Positions 36,399-44,306 of a stretch of DNA of 64,000 nucleotides are shown in pieces. This DNA comes from Anaerococcus sp. Marseille-Q7828 (lineage in GTDB: Bacteria > Bacillota > Clostridia > Tissierellales > Peptoniphilaceae): contig NZ_OX458331.1 in NCBI RefSeq assembly GCF_949769285.1, positions 372,001 through 436,000 of the forward strand, read 5' to 3'. Made by a program: the position numbers and the translations under genes. The notes under the pieces are model-generated. The model did no database searches, was not told where the DNA came from, and worked only from the letters and a program-made list of their open reading frames with translations. Every line of letters starts with the position of its first letter. Within the stretch, counting starts at the first letter, position 1.

Positions 36399-37239
36399 TT
36401 TCTCTCCTTTTTATCATTGAGGTTGATATGGCCTTAGTAGGGCAAGCTTTGACACAGTCATTGCATCTGATACATTCGCTATGGCAGGAATTTTTCCTAA
36501 TGTCAACGTCCATCTTGCAAACTCTAGCACATTTGCCACAGTCTATGCATTTTGATTTGCTAACTTCCATTTGGTAAAAACTATACTTATTAAAGAAAGC
36601 ATAAAATGCACCCAGTGGACAAATCCACTTACAAAAAGGTCTATAAAATATAGTCGATAGGATTATGGTCACTATCAAAATTCCTAGTTTCCAATTAAAT
36701 AAGGCTCCCATGCCAAGTCTTAATGAAGGATTTTTAAGTGCTAGGGGAAATGCACCTTCTAGAATCCCTTGTGGACAGATGTATTTGCAAAAATATGGAG
36801 GAATTACTTCATACACATCTCTTAAGACTAGGCCTAGGGCTATGATTAGGGAAAAGAGAATCCCATATTTGATATAGCGGAGGGGCCATAGCTTCTTAGT
36901 GGACAATTTTGGACTTGGGATTTTGTGGATCAAATCTTGGAAGAAACCAAAAGGGCAAAGAAAACCACATATGAGTCTGCCAAACATTACTCCAAAAAAC
37001 GCCATTATGCCAAAAACATAGTAGGAAAATCTATATTTCTTGCTGCCCATAACAGCCTGGAGGGAACCAATAGGACAGGCTCCAGCAGCGCCTGGGCATG
37101 AATAACAATTTAATCCAGGGAGGCAGATTTTCTTCGTTGGCCCAGTATAGATTCTTCCTTTAAAAAAGTTTGGTATATGTATGTTATAAACTAGTGTCGC
37201 TAGAGCTTGTATAATATGTCTGGGATTTTTCTTATCCAA
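36385..37239 (-). CDS. Membrane polyferredoxin (NapH/YccM-like 4Fe-4S protein)
   Basis: 284 aa. Five or so membrane helices carry two NapH-type CxxxCP motifs (CGFLCPFGFFQD, CKWICPLGAFYAF) plus LNCYSCPGAAGACPIG and CKYICPQG. At the C-terminus two ferredoxin clusters are visible (CIDCGKCARVC and CIRCNDCVKACP). It transfers electrons across or along the membrane, here probably to the TlpA lipoprotein encoded next. The start is TTG at 37239, overlapping the CXXC-peptide gene by 8 nt; GGAG lies 10 nt upstream in that gene. Confidence 0.9.
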   Translation of the reverse strand: MDKKNPRHIIQALATLVYNIHIPNFFKGRIYTGPTKKICLPGLNCYSCPGAAGACPIGSLQAVMGSKKYRFSYYVFGIMAFFGVMFGRLICGFLCPFGFFQDLIHKIPSPKLSTKKLWPLRYIKYGILFSLIIALGLVLRDVYEVIPPYFCKYICPQGILEGAFPLALKNPSLRLGMGALFNWKLGILIVTIILSTIFYRPFCKWICPLGAFYAFFNKYSFYQMEVSKSKCIDCGKCARVCKMDVDIRKNSCHSECIRCNDCVKACPTKAISTSMIKRRENDEN

Positions 37240-37378
37240 TTCCTATACACTCCAAACATAGTTTTACTGCCTTGTGAAAAACAGTATCTACTTCGCCACG
37301 ACTTGCCCCATATACCATAAAGACTAGAGAAGTGACAAATATTAAATTTCTTATTATTTTTTTGTCAATTTTTTTCAT
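37232..37378 (-). CDS. CD1871A-like CXXC-motif peptide (48 aa)
   Basis: Small gene easily missed: ATG at 37378 with GAGG 8 nt upstream, stop at 37232, encoding 48 residues. It begins MKKIDKKIIRNLIF, has a hydrophobic N-terminal helix (about 11-24), and ends KLCLECIGIG, the CxxC tail typical of the CD1871A family. It overlaps the polyferredoxin gene by 8 nt, so they are translated together. By inference it is a membrane-anchored thiol-redox or maturation partner of the polyferredoxin/TlpA pair; no activity is established for the family. Confidence 0.82.
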   Translation of the reverse strand: MKKIDKKIIRNLIFVTSLVFMVYGASRGEVDTVFHKAVKLCLECIGIG

Positions 37379-37431
37379 ATCATTACCTCTACAACAATAT
37401 TAGCAAATAGATTGTTAATTCCTTGTTAAGA

Positions 37432-38538
37432 TTATTTGAAAGTGATTAAAAACTTACTTCCCTTTGGTTTATTGTCCAAAACTTCAATTTTTGCTCCCAA
37501 TGAATCTGCTATTTGCTTTGATAAGGAGAGGCCAATTCCAAAGCCTTCACCATTTCTTGATTTGTCAGCCTGATAGAATAAATCAAATATTTTCTTTTTC
37601 TGCTCATCAGTCATACCAATGCCAGAATCTCCTATCTCTATTTTTAGTTTTCCATTATCAACTTTTGTTTCTATATTTATAAATCCATCTTGAGTATTAT
37701 ATTTAATCGAATTCTCAATGATATTAAATAGCAATCTTTGCAAGAGCGCATCATCTGACTTGATGCATAGATCCGCATCATTATCAAAATCCACTTTGAT
37801 ACCCTTATCTGCAATTTTATCTTCTAGGTCAAATAGTATTTCTTCTATCAATGAATTTATACAGACCTTACTTATGTGAGGCTCTTGATTTTTGGAAAAC
37901 ATAAGGACAGAATTTATAAGATTTGTTAGCTTTTCTAGGGACTTATCCATTTTCTCAACAAAGACCCATGTTTCATCATCCATCTCTTTTCTCTTGAAAA
38001 CATCAACCTGGGCTTTCATAACTGCAACAGGTGTGCGAAGTTCATGGGCTACATTTGCCGAAAAGTCCTTTTGTTTTTTGTAGTCCTTGTAGACCCTATC
38101 CATGAGATTATTAAAGCTTTCTGACAAATCGACTATCTCACTTGACCCATCTTCTATCAATAGTTTTTCAGAAAAAGTTTCTGGCCTATCGATATCAACC
38201 TTTGCGATGTTTTTTTGAAGTTCCTTTAAAGGATCCAAAATTTTTGTAATGATAAAGGCAAAAATCAAAGACCCGGTCAATATCACAATTCCTGTTACTA
38301 TAAAGGTGTATATTTTAAAATCTGCTGACGATTGTAAGTGGGCGTTGTTTACTGTTACAACAATAGAATTCTTGTAATTAGGCATCCATTCTTCAATCTG
38401 CTTAAGCATTAGCTCTGTCATCTCTATTTGCTTTTGATTAATCAAGTAATTTGTAATGGTAATCATGGCTATAAAAATGATTACAACTGCAAAAATCAAC
38501 TTAAAGACAATGGATTGATAAAATTTCTCAGTTTTCAT
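37432..38538 (-). CDS. Sensor histidine kinase of redox operon
   Basis: About 368 aa. Two membrane helices (residues about 9-30 and 73-97) enclose a small extracytoplasmic region. A HAMP domain follows, then the H-box FSANVAHELRTPVAVMKAQ (phospho-His), N-box NIIENSIKYN and G-boxes GDSGIGM and GFGIGLSL. I take the ATG at 38538 (MKTEKFYQ), which overlaps the regulator's 3' end by 11 nt. It pairs with the OmpR-type regulator upstream. A 53-nt gap leads to the CXXC-peptide gene, so it may control the redox genes. Signal unknown. Confidence 0.9.
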   Translation of the reverse strand: MKTEKFYQSIVFKLIFAVVIIFIAMITITNYLINQKQIEMTELMLKQIEEWMPNYKNSIVVTVNNAHLQSSADFKIYTFIVTGIVILTGSLIFAFIITKILDPLKELQKNIAKVDIDRPETFSEKLLIEDGSSEIVDLSESFNNLMDRVYKDYKKQKDFSANVAHELRTPVAVMKAQVDVFKRKEMDDETWVFVEKMDKSLEKLTNLINSVLMFSKNQEPHISKVCINSLIEEILFDLEDKIADKGIKVDFDNDADLCIKSDDALLQRLLFNIIENSIKYNTQDGFINIETKVDNGKLKIEIGDSGIGMTDEQKKKIFDLFYQADKSRNGEGFGIGLSLSKQIADSLGAKIEVLDNKPKGSKFLITFK

Positions 38539-39199
38539 AAATTCTATAACCCTTGCCAATTATATTTTCTATTTTGTTCTCTCCGCTAGCTTCTTTGATT
38601 TTCTTTCTAAGGGAGGACATATGGACTCTTACAGAGTTTGAGAAGCTATCAGCATTTGAATCCCAAACGTGATCTATGAGCTCCTCGCTTGATACATATT
38701 TTTCCTTGTTCAAGAATAAATATTCTAATATTCCAGTTTCTTTTTGAGTAAGATTTAGTTTCCTGTCTCCTACAAAAGCTTCACGGGTGGTAGTATCAAA
38801 AGTCATACCACCAGCTTCCAAAATTGGATTTTCTGTAACAGATTTTCTTCTCAAAAGCGCCCTCATTCTGGCATCAAGTTCCTTTAGATCAAAAGGCTTT
38901 ACCATATAATCATTGGCCCCAAAATCAAGACCCCTTACTCTATCATCTATATCAGAGCGAGCTGTGAGCATTATGATATTTACTTCTTTGTTAAAGTCAC
39001 GGATTTCCTCAAGAACCTCAAAGCCGTCCTTTTTTGGCAAATTGATATCCAATACAATCACATCATAAGTCTCAACATAGGCCATATCAATGGCTTCTTC
39101 TCCATCTGTCGCCTTATCAACAGCATAACCATACATGGTCAAGCCTTCTGCCAGTAATTCTATTAAATCTAAATCATCTTCTACAACTAATACTCGCAT
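38528..39199 (-). CDS. OmpR-family response regulator of redox operon
   Basis: About 223 aa. Receiver domain MRVLVVEDDLDLIELL with acidic pocket, phospho-Asp in YDVIVLDINLPKKDG, Thr in IIMLTARSD and Lys in DYMVKPFDLKELDAR. The C-terminal winged-helix domain ends in NSVRVHMSSLRKKIKE and IGKGYRIYE. The ATG at 39199 follows TGGAGGTAAGT; an upstream start at 39211 is less likely. First gene of the minus-strand operon. Confidence 0.92.
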   Translation of the reverse strand: MRVLVVEDDLDLIELLAEGLTMYGYAVDKATDGEEAIDMAYVETYDVIVLDINLPKKDGFEVLEEIRDFNKEVNIIMLTARSDIDDRVRGLDFGANDYMVKPFDLKELDARMRALLRRKSVTENPILEAGGMTFDTTTREAFVGDRKLNLTQKETGILEYLFLNKEKYVSSEELIDHVWDSNADSFSNSVRVHMSSLRKKIKEASGENKIENIIGKGYRIYEN

Positions 39200-39250
39200 A
39201 CTTACCTCCATTTTACAGATATTATATAATATCTTTTGTTAAATTTACAT

Positions 39251-39274
39251 AAAAAAAGACTAGCTCTCGCTAGT
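39251..39274 (-). terminator. Terminator overlapping the small membrane gene stop
   Basis: ACTAGC / GCTAGT with TCTC loop, followed on the minus strand by CTTTTTTT. The stop codon at 39260 lies inside the stem. Confidence 0.83.
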
Positions 39275-39514
39275 TTCAGGCTTCGCAAAATAAAATCCTA
39301 CCATCAGTATAGCCACTAATAGGTAATCAAAAATATCTATATTGGCCAATTCTGTTAAATCTAAAATTAAAAGAAGGACAAATACAATTGCAAGTACAAA
39401 AGAAGTCAATTTATAGTCCATTTTAAAATAATCTAGGCTTATTTTATTTGGTGTTCTAGTTACTTGCCATCCTATTTTTATATTATCTTTTCTAAATAAC
39501 TTTTTAATAGACAT
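39260..39514 (-). CDS. Small membrane protein, unknown
   Basis: 84 aa: basic N-terminal half (KKLFRKDNIKIGWQ), then two membrane helices at about residues 37-53 and 61-77, with a short acidic tail. TTAGGAGCCAAAG precedes the ATG. It lies 16 nt after the DUF4256 gene and before a terminator, so it ends that operon. No family recognised. Confidence 0.65.
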   Translation of the reverse strand: MSIKKLFRKDNIKIGWQVTRTPNKISLDYFKMDYKLTSFVLAIVFVLLLILDLTELANIDIFDYLLVAILMVGFYFAKPETSES

Positions 39515-39530
39515 CTTTGGCTCCTAAGCT

Positions 39531-40061
39531 TTAAATCTCAACATATCCACGAAATCCTCTTGATGAATAGTAGGACTCAGCTCCATTGTGGAAGGTGAAG
39601 ACCCTGCCATATCTCTTTTCACAAAATAAAGCTCCGCCCCTTTCCCTCAATTCACCTTCAGTTAAAATCCAAGACGATGATTTTAAATCAAATTCAAATA
39701 ATTCTTGAAGAGTATAGTACTGGTCTTCATTTAGAACTTTGATTCCTATCTTTTCTGCTTCTTCCATGACCGATGAATTTGGAGCATTTTTCTTTCTCTT
39801 TATTCTAGCTTCCTTGTCATAGCAAAGGCTCCTGCGTCCCTTGGGAGATTCCTTGGCACAATCTAGGAAAACTGGTCCAGAAAATATTGGTAAGTCAACA
39901 AAATTGACCTCACCACCAGTTTCTTCCATTAGACACAAAGTTTCTAATAACTTCTTGTCCTTTAATAATTTTTCTTCCACTTCATCCCAATTTGAATTTG
40001 GGTGGAGATCTAAAGTCTTATCAAATCTTTCTTTTAGTATTGATATTAAATTTTCTTTCAT
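39531..40061 (-). CDS. DUF4256 protein
   Basis: 176 aa, soluble. Strong family pattern: MEETGGEVNFVD, FLDCAKESPKGRRSLCYDKEA, and the C-terminal HNGAESYYSSRGFRGYVEI with GGALFCEKRYG. Family function is unknown. AGAGGATAATT precedes the ATG. Followed by a small membrane gene on the same strand. No functional clue beyond context. Confidence 0.85.
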   Translation of the reverse strand: MKENLISILKERFDKTLDLHPNSNWDEVEEKLLKDKKLLETLCLMEETGGEVNFVDLPIFSGPVFLDCAKESPKGRRSLCYDKEARIKRKKNAPNSSVMEEAEKIGIKVLNEDQYYTLQELFEFDLKSSSWILTEGELRERGGALFCEKRYGRVFTFHNGAESYYSSRGFRGYVEI

Positions 40062-40110
40062 AATTATCCTCTGAAATGCCTTTAAGTTAAGAATTTCTAA
40101 TACAAGTACT

Positions 40111-40836
40111 TTACTTTCCTTGCTTCTCAGGTAGGTACTTCCAGTATTTTTTTGGCATATTACTTGCCATCAGCTTGTGGTTTTTTCTTTCCTCTATTCC
40201 TATGGCCTTATAAAATCCCTGCCAGGCGTCTTTAAATATTTCTTCTTCTTTACTATCTACCCCATTCATTTCTAGTATCTCTACTATTTCCCAAGATTCT
40301 TTCTCACAAAGACTTGCCTTCTTACGATTCTTATCATATATTATAAATTTCTCATTTGGCATTCTCGATAAAAAATGTGGAGTCAAGTGTTCTAGGATAT
40401 CGTTTTCCGGCTCTATTTCTCCTAGTAAATAATTATCTTGGATTTCCCTAAATCTCACTAGGCCCTTATAGGTATGGAGTTCGTGGTTGAAATTTCTTAG
40501 TTTTTGTCTAAATCTTACAGCGGCTTTTTTGGATGATCCCAGGTAGATTCTGCCATATAACAGGCAGGATTTGACTGTGATAGCTATGGTTTCCTCTTTC
40601 GTGTCATCTTTTGACTTAAAGACCTTGTAAACATCGGTTAGGAATTCATCTCCTATATTATCTTTTATAGACCTGATGACTCTTTGAGCTTCTATTAGAT
40701 TTGTTTCTACAAATTCACTTTGAAGAAAGTTTACTTGGTCACTTTCCTTTGATATCTCACACTTGCCAATTTCCTTATATTTTTCAAATATTACAGTCAT
40801 TAAGCCGTCAAAGGTCCCATCGTAATTGTAAATCAT
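40111..40836 (-). CDS. Putative DNA metabolism protein (TIGR03915/DUF4130 type)
   Basis: 241 aa beginning MIYNYDGTFDGLMTVIFEKY, the usual start of this family. Further matches are RFREIQDNYLLGEIEPENDILEHLTPHFLSRMP and a C-terminal KYWKYLPE. It is the standard partner of the radical-SAM protein encoded upstream, whose stop it overlaps by 4 nt (ATGA). The pair is annotated as DNA repair or modification by association, but no reaction is proven. Some members are fused to uracil-DNA-glycosylase domains; this one is not. Confidence 0.85.
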   Translation of the reverse strand: MIYNYDGTFDGLMTVIFEKYKEIGKCEISKESDQVNFLQSEFVETNLIEAQRVIRSIKDNIGDEFLTDVYKVFKSKDDTKEETIAITVKSCLLYGRIYLGSSKKAAVRFRQKLRNFNHELHTYKGLVRFREIQDNYLLGEIEPENDILEHLTPHFLSRMPNEKFIIYDKNRKKASLCEKESWEIVEILEMNGVDSKEEEIFKDAWQGFYKAIGIEERKNHKLMASNMPKKYWKYLPEKQGK

Positions 40837-42080
40837 GGAAGCTGCCTATCAAACATTGATAATTGCTGGTAATTTGAATTATCTGGTGCACTCATCATAT
40901 CCCTAAGGGTCTTTTTATTTTTAAAACGTAGACCTCTATAGACTCCATTTACTAAGATAAAATGCTGGGCACGTTTGGTTGAAATTTTCATCTGCCTTAG
41001 GTTATCATAGGATATTCTGTGGAATTTGCGAGCAGCAATTATCCTATTAGCATAGGTTCTACCAAAACCAGGAACTTTCATCAACTGGTCATAATTTGCC
41101 GTATTTATCTCTATGGGGAATCTTTCTATATTGTTTATAGCCCAATTAGTTTTGGGATCTATTCTTAAATCCAAGTTCGAATCTACATCAGATAATATAT
41201 CATCAGCGGAGAACTTATATCCACGCATGAGAAAGTCAGCTTGGTAGAGCCTATGTTCTCGCAAGAGTGGAGCCTTATCAATTCCTTGGGTCCATTTTGA
41301 TTTGACCACCGGTACAAAACCCGAATAATAGACTCTCTTTAAAGCATAATTATTGTATAAATTCTCACTAGCTTTGATGATTTCATAATCACTTTCCCTA
41401 TTTGCTCCTATTATCATTTGAGTAGTCTGTCCTGCAGGAAGAAACTTAGGTGTGTGATGAAATTTCATCCTATCTGCTCCATAAACCATTAGTTCATTTT
41501 TTACATCAGCCATTGGGCGGGTAATGTCTGCTATTTTCTTTTCTGGTGCAAGTTCAGATAGGGCTTTTTGAGTTGGGAGCTCTATATTTATAGACATCCT
41601 ATCGACAAGTAGACCCATTCTTCTAATCAAATCATAGCTTGCCCCAGGAATTGCCTTCATGTGAATGTAGCCATTGAAATTGTAGGTATTTCTCAGCAAA
41701 TCAGCAACTCTTATCAAGAGTTCCATTGTATGGTCTGGATTTCTGATTATGCCAGATGAGAGAAACAAACCTTCTATATAATTCCTACGGTAGAAGTTCA
41801 TTGTAAGATTTGCCACTTCTTCTGGGCTAAAAGTAGCTCTTCTAGTTTCATTGTCCCTACGATTTATGCAATATTCGCAATTGTATATACAGGAATTTGT
41901 CATAAGAATTTTGAGCAAGGAAATACATCTACCATCTTCAGACCACGAATGGCATATGCCACCCATTGACCCATTACCTAGACCTTTATTATGATTTTTC
42001 CTATTAGATCCGCTAGATGAGCAAGACACATCATACTTGGCTGCATCAGCTAGAATCTCAAGTTTCTCTCTCAAATCCAT
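40833..42080 (-). CDS. Radical-SAM protein, putative DNA modification/repair (TIGR03916)
   Basis: About 415 aa. MDLREKLEILADAAKYDVSCSSSG is typical of the family, and the SAM cluster cysteines are in NSCIYNCEYCINR (Cx3Cx2C). The C-terminus carries a helix-hairpin-helix-type stretch (LMKVPGFGRTYANRIIAAR) that suggests nucleic-acid binding. I place the start at ATG 42080 with AGGGGAAAAT upstream; the longer reading from 42113 is doubtful. Overlaps the TIGR03915 partner by 4 nt. Reaction unknown. Confidence 0.87.
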   Translation of the reverse strand: MDLREKLEILADAAKYDVSCSSSGSNRKNHNKGLGNGSMGGICHSWSEDGRCISLLKILMTNSCIYNCEYCINRRDNETRRATFSPEEVANLTMNFYRRNYIEGLFLSSGIIRNPDHTMELLIRVADLLRNTYNFNGYIHMKAIPGASYDLIRRMGLLVDRMSINIELPTQKALSELAPEKKIADITRPMADVKNELMVYGADRMKFHHTPKFLPAGQTTQMIIGANRESDYEIIKASENLYNNYALKRVYYSGFVPVVKSKWTQGIDKAPLLREHRLYQADFLMRGYKFSADDILSDVDSNLDLRIDPKTNWAINNIERFPIEINTANYDQLMKVPGFGRTYANRIIAARKFHRISYDNLRQMKISTKRAQHFILVNGVYRGLRFKNKKTLRDMMSAPDNSNYQQLSMFDRQLP

Positions 42081-42259
42081 AAAATATTTTCCCCTAATCT
42101 TATATAATTTCAAAGATCTTTTCTAGTAAATTAACTATACTTTACCAGTCATTAATTGTCTAGCGATTATCTGTAATTATCATTTAATTTCACTTGCACA
42201 AATAAGTTGTTAATTATTTTTGCAATCGGGTATAAAAAGTAGAAATAAAAGGAGGTTTT

Positions 42260-42835
42260 ATGAATAAAAAGAAATTACAAAAGACCTTGTTAGCCCTACT
42301 AGCAATCCTTACTTTTGCTGCTTGTTCAAAAGATTCAGAGAAATCTGCCGATACTTCTACAGAAATTGTAAGTGAGAATAATGATGAAAATTCAAATGAA
42401 ACAAATAAAGAAACTAATACAAATGATGATGAAGAAAAAGAAGATACAGCCGATGGCGTCAATATGATTGATGATGGGACTTACACTTCTAGTCTCGAAC
42501 CAGGTAGGAATGGAGAAAGAGAAGCTGACGGGTCTTGGGCCAATGTTTATGACATAGCTATAGATAGTAATAAACTAATTGTTAAGGGAAGCTTGGACTT
42601 TTTCCCAGATGATGATACCAGCAGCGAGGCAAAGCCTTTAGAAAATCAGGTTAATGTCTTTAAAATAGACGATGCCACTCAGTTTACAACACAAAGTAAT
42701 GCAAGTTCCGAGACAAATACTCATTCCCAAGAAGAATTCTTAAATATGTACGATGAAACTAAGGACCAACAACTTGCTTTATTTGTACAAGTTGCCAATG
42801 GAACTGTGATGGAAGTTCACATGGGATTGAAATAA
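42260..42835 (+). CDS. Acidic lipoprotein, tandem family member 1
   Basis: 191 aa. Signal peptide with lipobox FAAC (Cys about 22), a Ser/Asp/Glu/Asn-rich linker to about residue 65, then a compact domain. The domain starts DGTYTSSLEPGRNGEREADG, has a KLIVKGSLDFF strand, and ends with an EEFLNMYDETKDQQLALFVQV segment and a final VMEVHM strand. The same domain recurs in the next two genes. AAAGGAGGTTTT precedes the ATG; a promoter-like TTGTTA, 18 nt, TATAAA is just upstream. No known family recognised. Outer-surface anchored; function unknown. Confidence 0.8.
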   Translation: MNKKKLQKTLLALLAILTFAACSKDSEKSADTSTEIVSENNDENSNETNKETNTNDDEEKEDTADGVNMIDDGTYTSSLEPGRNGEREADGSWANVYDIAIDSNKLIVKGSLDFFPDDDTSSEAKPLENQVNVFKIDDATQFTTQSNASSETNTHSQEEFLNMYDETKDQQLALFVQVANGTVMEVHMGLK

Positions 42836-42861
42836 AACAATTACAGAAAAAGGAGAAAATA

Positions 42862-43479
42862 ATGAAAAAGAAAATATTAATGACTGCAGTTCTAGCAATT
42901 GCCCTAGCTAGTTGTGGCAATGTAACAGAAGCAGAACCTACAAGCGAAGACAATCAAACAAGTGTAGAAACAGAAGAAAAAGCCCCTGAAGTGGCAGAAA
43001 ACGAAGCTATGGCAGATAGTGAAAAACCAGAAGAAAATATAGAAGAAGATACCAATGATGAAGCTAGTGATGATTCAAAAGAAGAATCAGATCCAAGCGA
43101 TGAGATGATTATAGAAGAACGTGATGGAAGATATTTCTCTACACTAATGGCTTCAAAAAACGGTGAACGTAGCGAAGACTTCAACGCTGGATTTGTATCA
43201 AATCTAACAATAGAAGATGATGTTCTCACCGTAGATGGGACTATAGATTATTTAGTAGATCTAGAAAATACAGAAGATGACGAAAAATATGACAAAGGGT
43301 CTTTCCACTTTAACTTAAGCCCTGATGTTAAACTTCAATCAGCAGGCGGAGACCAAGAACCTACCGTATATACAAAAGAAGAATTCTTGAAATTCTATGA
43401 AGATGTCAAAGACTCAGGCCTTGCCCTATTTATCGATGTAAAAGATGGACTAGTGACTCTAGTATCAATATCTTCATAA
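42862..43479 (+). CDS. Acidic lipoprotein, tandem family member 2
   Basis: 205 aa. Lipobox ALASC (Cys about 18), long acidic linker (residues 20-80), then the same domain as its neighbours: DGRYFSTLMASKNGERSEDF, VLTVDGTIDYLVD, and the end EEFLKFYEDVKDSGLALFIDVKDGLVTLVS. AAAAAGGAG precedes the ATG, 26 nt after member 1, so they are probably co-transcribed. Closer to member 3 than to member 1. Confidence 0.8.
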   Translation: MKKKILMTAVLAIALASCGNVTEAEPTSEDNQTSVETEEKAPEVAENEAMADSEKPEENIEEDTNDEASDDSKEESDPSDEMIIEERDGRYFSTLMASKNGERSEDFNAGFVSNLTIEDDVLTVDGTIDYLVDLENTEDDEKYDKGSFHFNLSPDVKLQSAGGDQEPTVYTKEEFLKFYEDVKDSGLALFIDVKDGLVTLVSISS

Positions 43480-43546
43480 GATATATTCTCTTTAAATATT
43501 TTCTTATCTGTAAACAGAGGGTAAAATATATAACAAGGAGAATATT

Positions 43547-44269
43547 ATGAAAATTAGTAATAAAATTTTATTAACTGCAATCTTAGCAGTAAGCCTAGCA
43601 TCTTGCACAAACTCTGATTCCGGAGAAAACCTAAGTGAAGATGTGGTAGCTAGCATGGAAGATGAATCAACAGATAAGCCAAAAGATGAGCTAATCGAAG
43701 ACGTATCTGAGGATGCCAATACCGAAGTTAGTGAAAACGAAGATAAAGCAGAAACTGACAAAAAAGTCGAAGAATCAAAAGCAGAAGAAAAGACAGTAAT
43801 AAATGTCAAAAATCAAAATAAGGAAGAAAACAAAGAAGATTCTGACAAAGAAAATGCTGATGATTCACAAGAGACAAGCGAAAGTGAAGAAGATATGGAC
43901 TACCAAGACCAAGACGGAGTTTATTTTTCAAGCCTAGTTGCATCAAAGGGCGGAGAACGTGATAGCGACATGGGTCTTGCTACAATTTCTAGTATCAAAA
44001 TCGAAGAAGATACACTAATAGTAGAAGGCACCATGGACTACAGAGAAGATCCAAATTCTGAAGAAAGTCCAAAAGAGCTTGAAAAAAAGACATACAAATT
44101 TAAATTTAACTCTGACAGTAAGTTCCAAGCAATTGGTGGCCTAGCCGAACCAGAAATATTTACTCCAGCAGAATTCATAGAATACTATCAAGGTATAACA
44201 GATTCTGGTCTAGGACTAAATATCGAAGTAAAAGATGGAATAGCAAGCACAGTTTCCTTTGCTTCATAA
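43547..44269 (+). CDS. Acidic lipoprotein, tandem family member 3
   Basis: 240 aa. Lipobox SLASC (Cys about 19) and the longest acidic linker of the three (about 100 residues). The domain has DGVYFSSLVASKGGERDSDM, TLIVEGTMDYRED and EFIEYYQGITDSGLGLNIEVKDGIASTVS. The linker gains length from Glu/Lys/Asp-rich repeats. CAAGGAGAATATT precedes the ATG. Followed by a bidirectional terminator. Confidence 0.8.
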   Translation: MKISNKILLTAILAVSLASCTNSDSGENLSEDVVASMEDESTDKPKDELIEDVSEDANTEVSENEDKAETDKKVEESKAEEKTVINVKNQNKEENKEDSDKENADDSQETSESEEDMDYQDQDGVYFSSLVASKGGERDSDMGLATISSIKIEEDTLIVEGTMDYREDPNSEESPKELEKKTYKFKFNSDSKFQAIGGLAEPEIFTPAEFIEYYQGITDSGLGLNIEVKDGIASTVSFAS

Positions 44270-44273
44270 GTTA

Positions 44274-44306
44274 AAAATCCAAGGATTTATTCCTTGGATT
44301 TTTTTA
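44274..44306. terminator. Bidirectional terminator
   Basis: AAAATCCAAGGA / TCCTTGGATTTT perfect stem with 5-nt loop, T run on both sides. The kinase stop codon on the minus strand falls in the loop. Confidence 0.9.

Noticed and set aside
42214-44269. Minus-strand serine-rich frames opposite the lipoproteins
   Set aside because: Antisense of Asp/Glu codons yields Ser/Phe-rich frames; the plus-strand genes have lipoboxes and ribosome sites.
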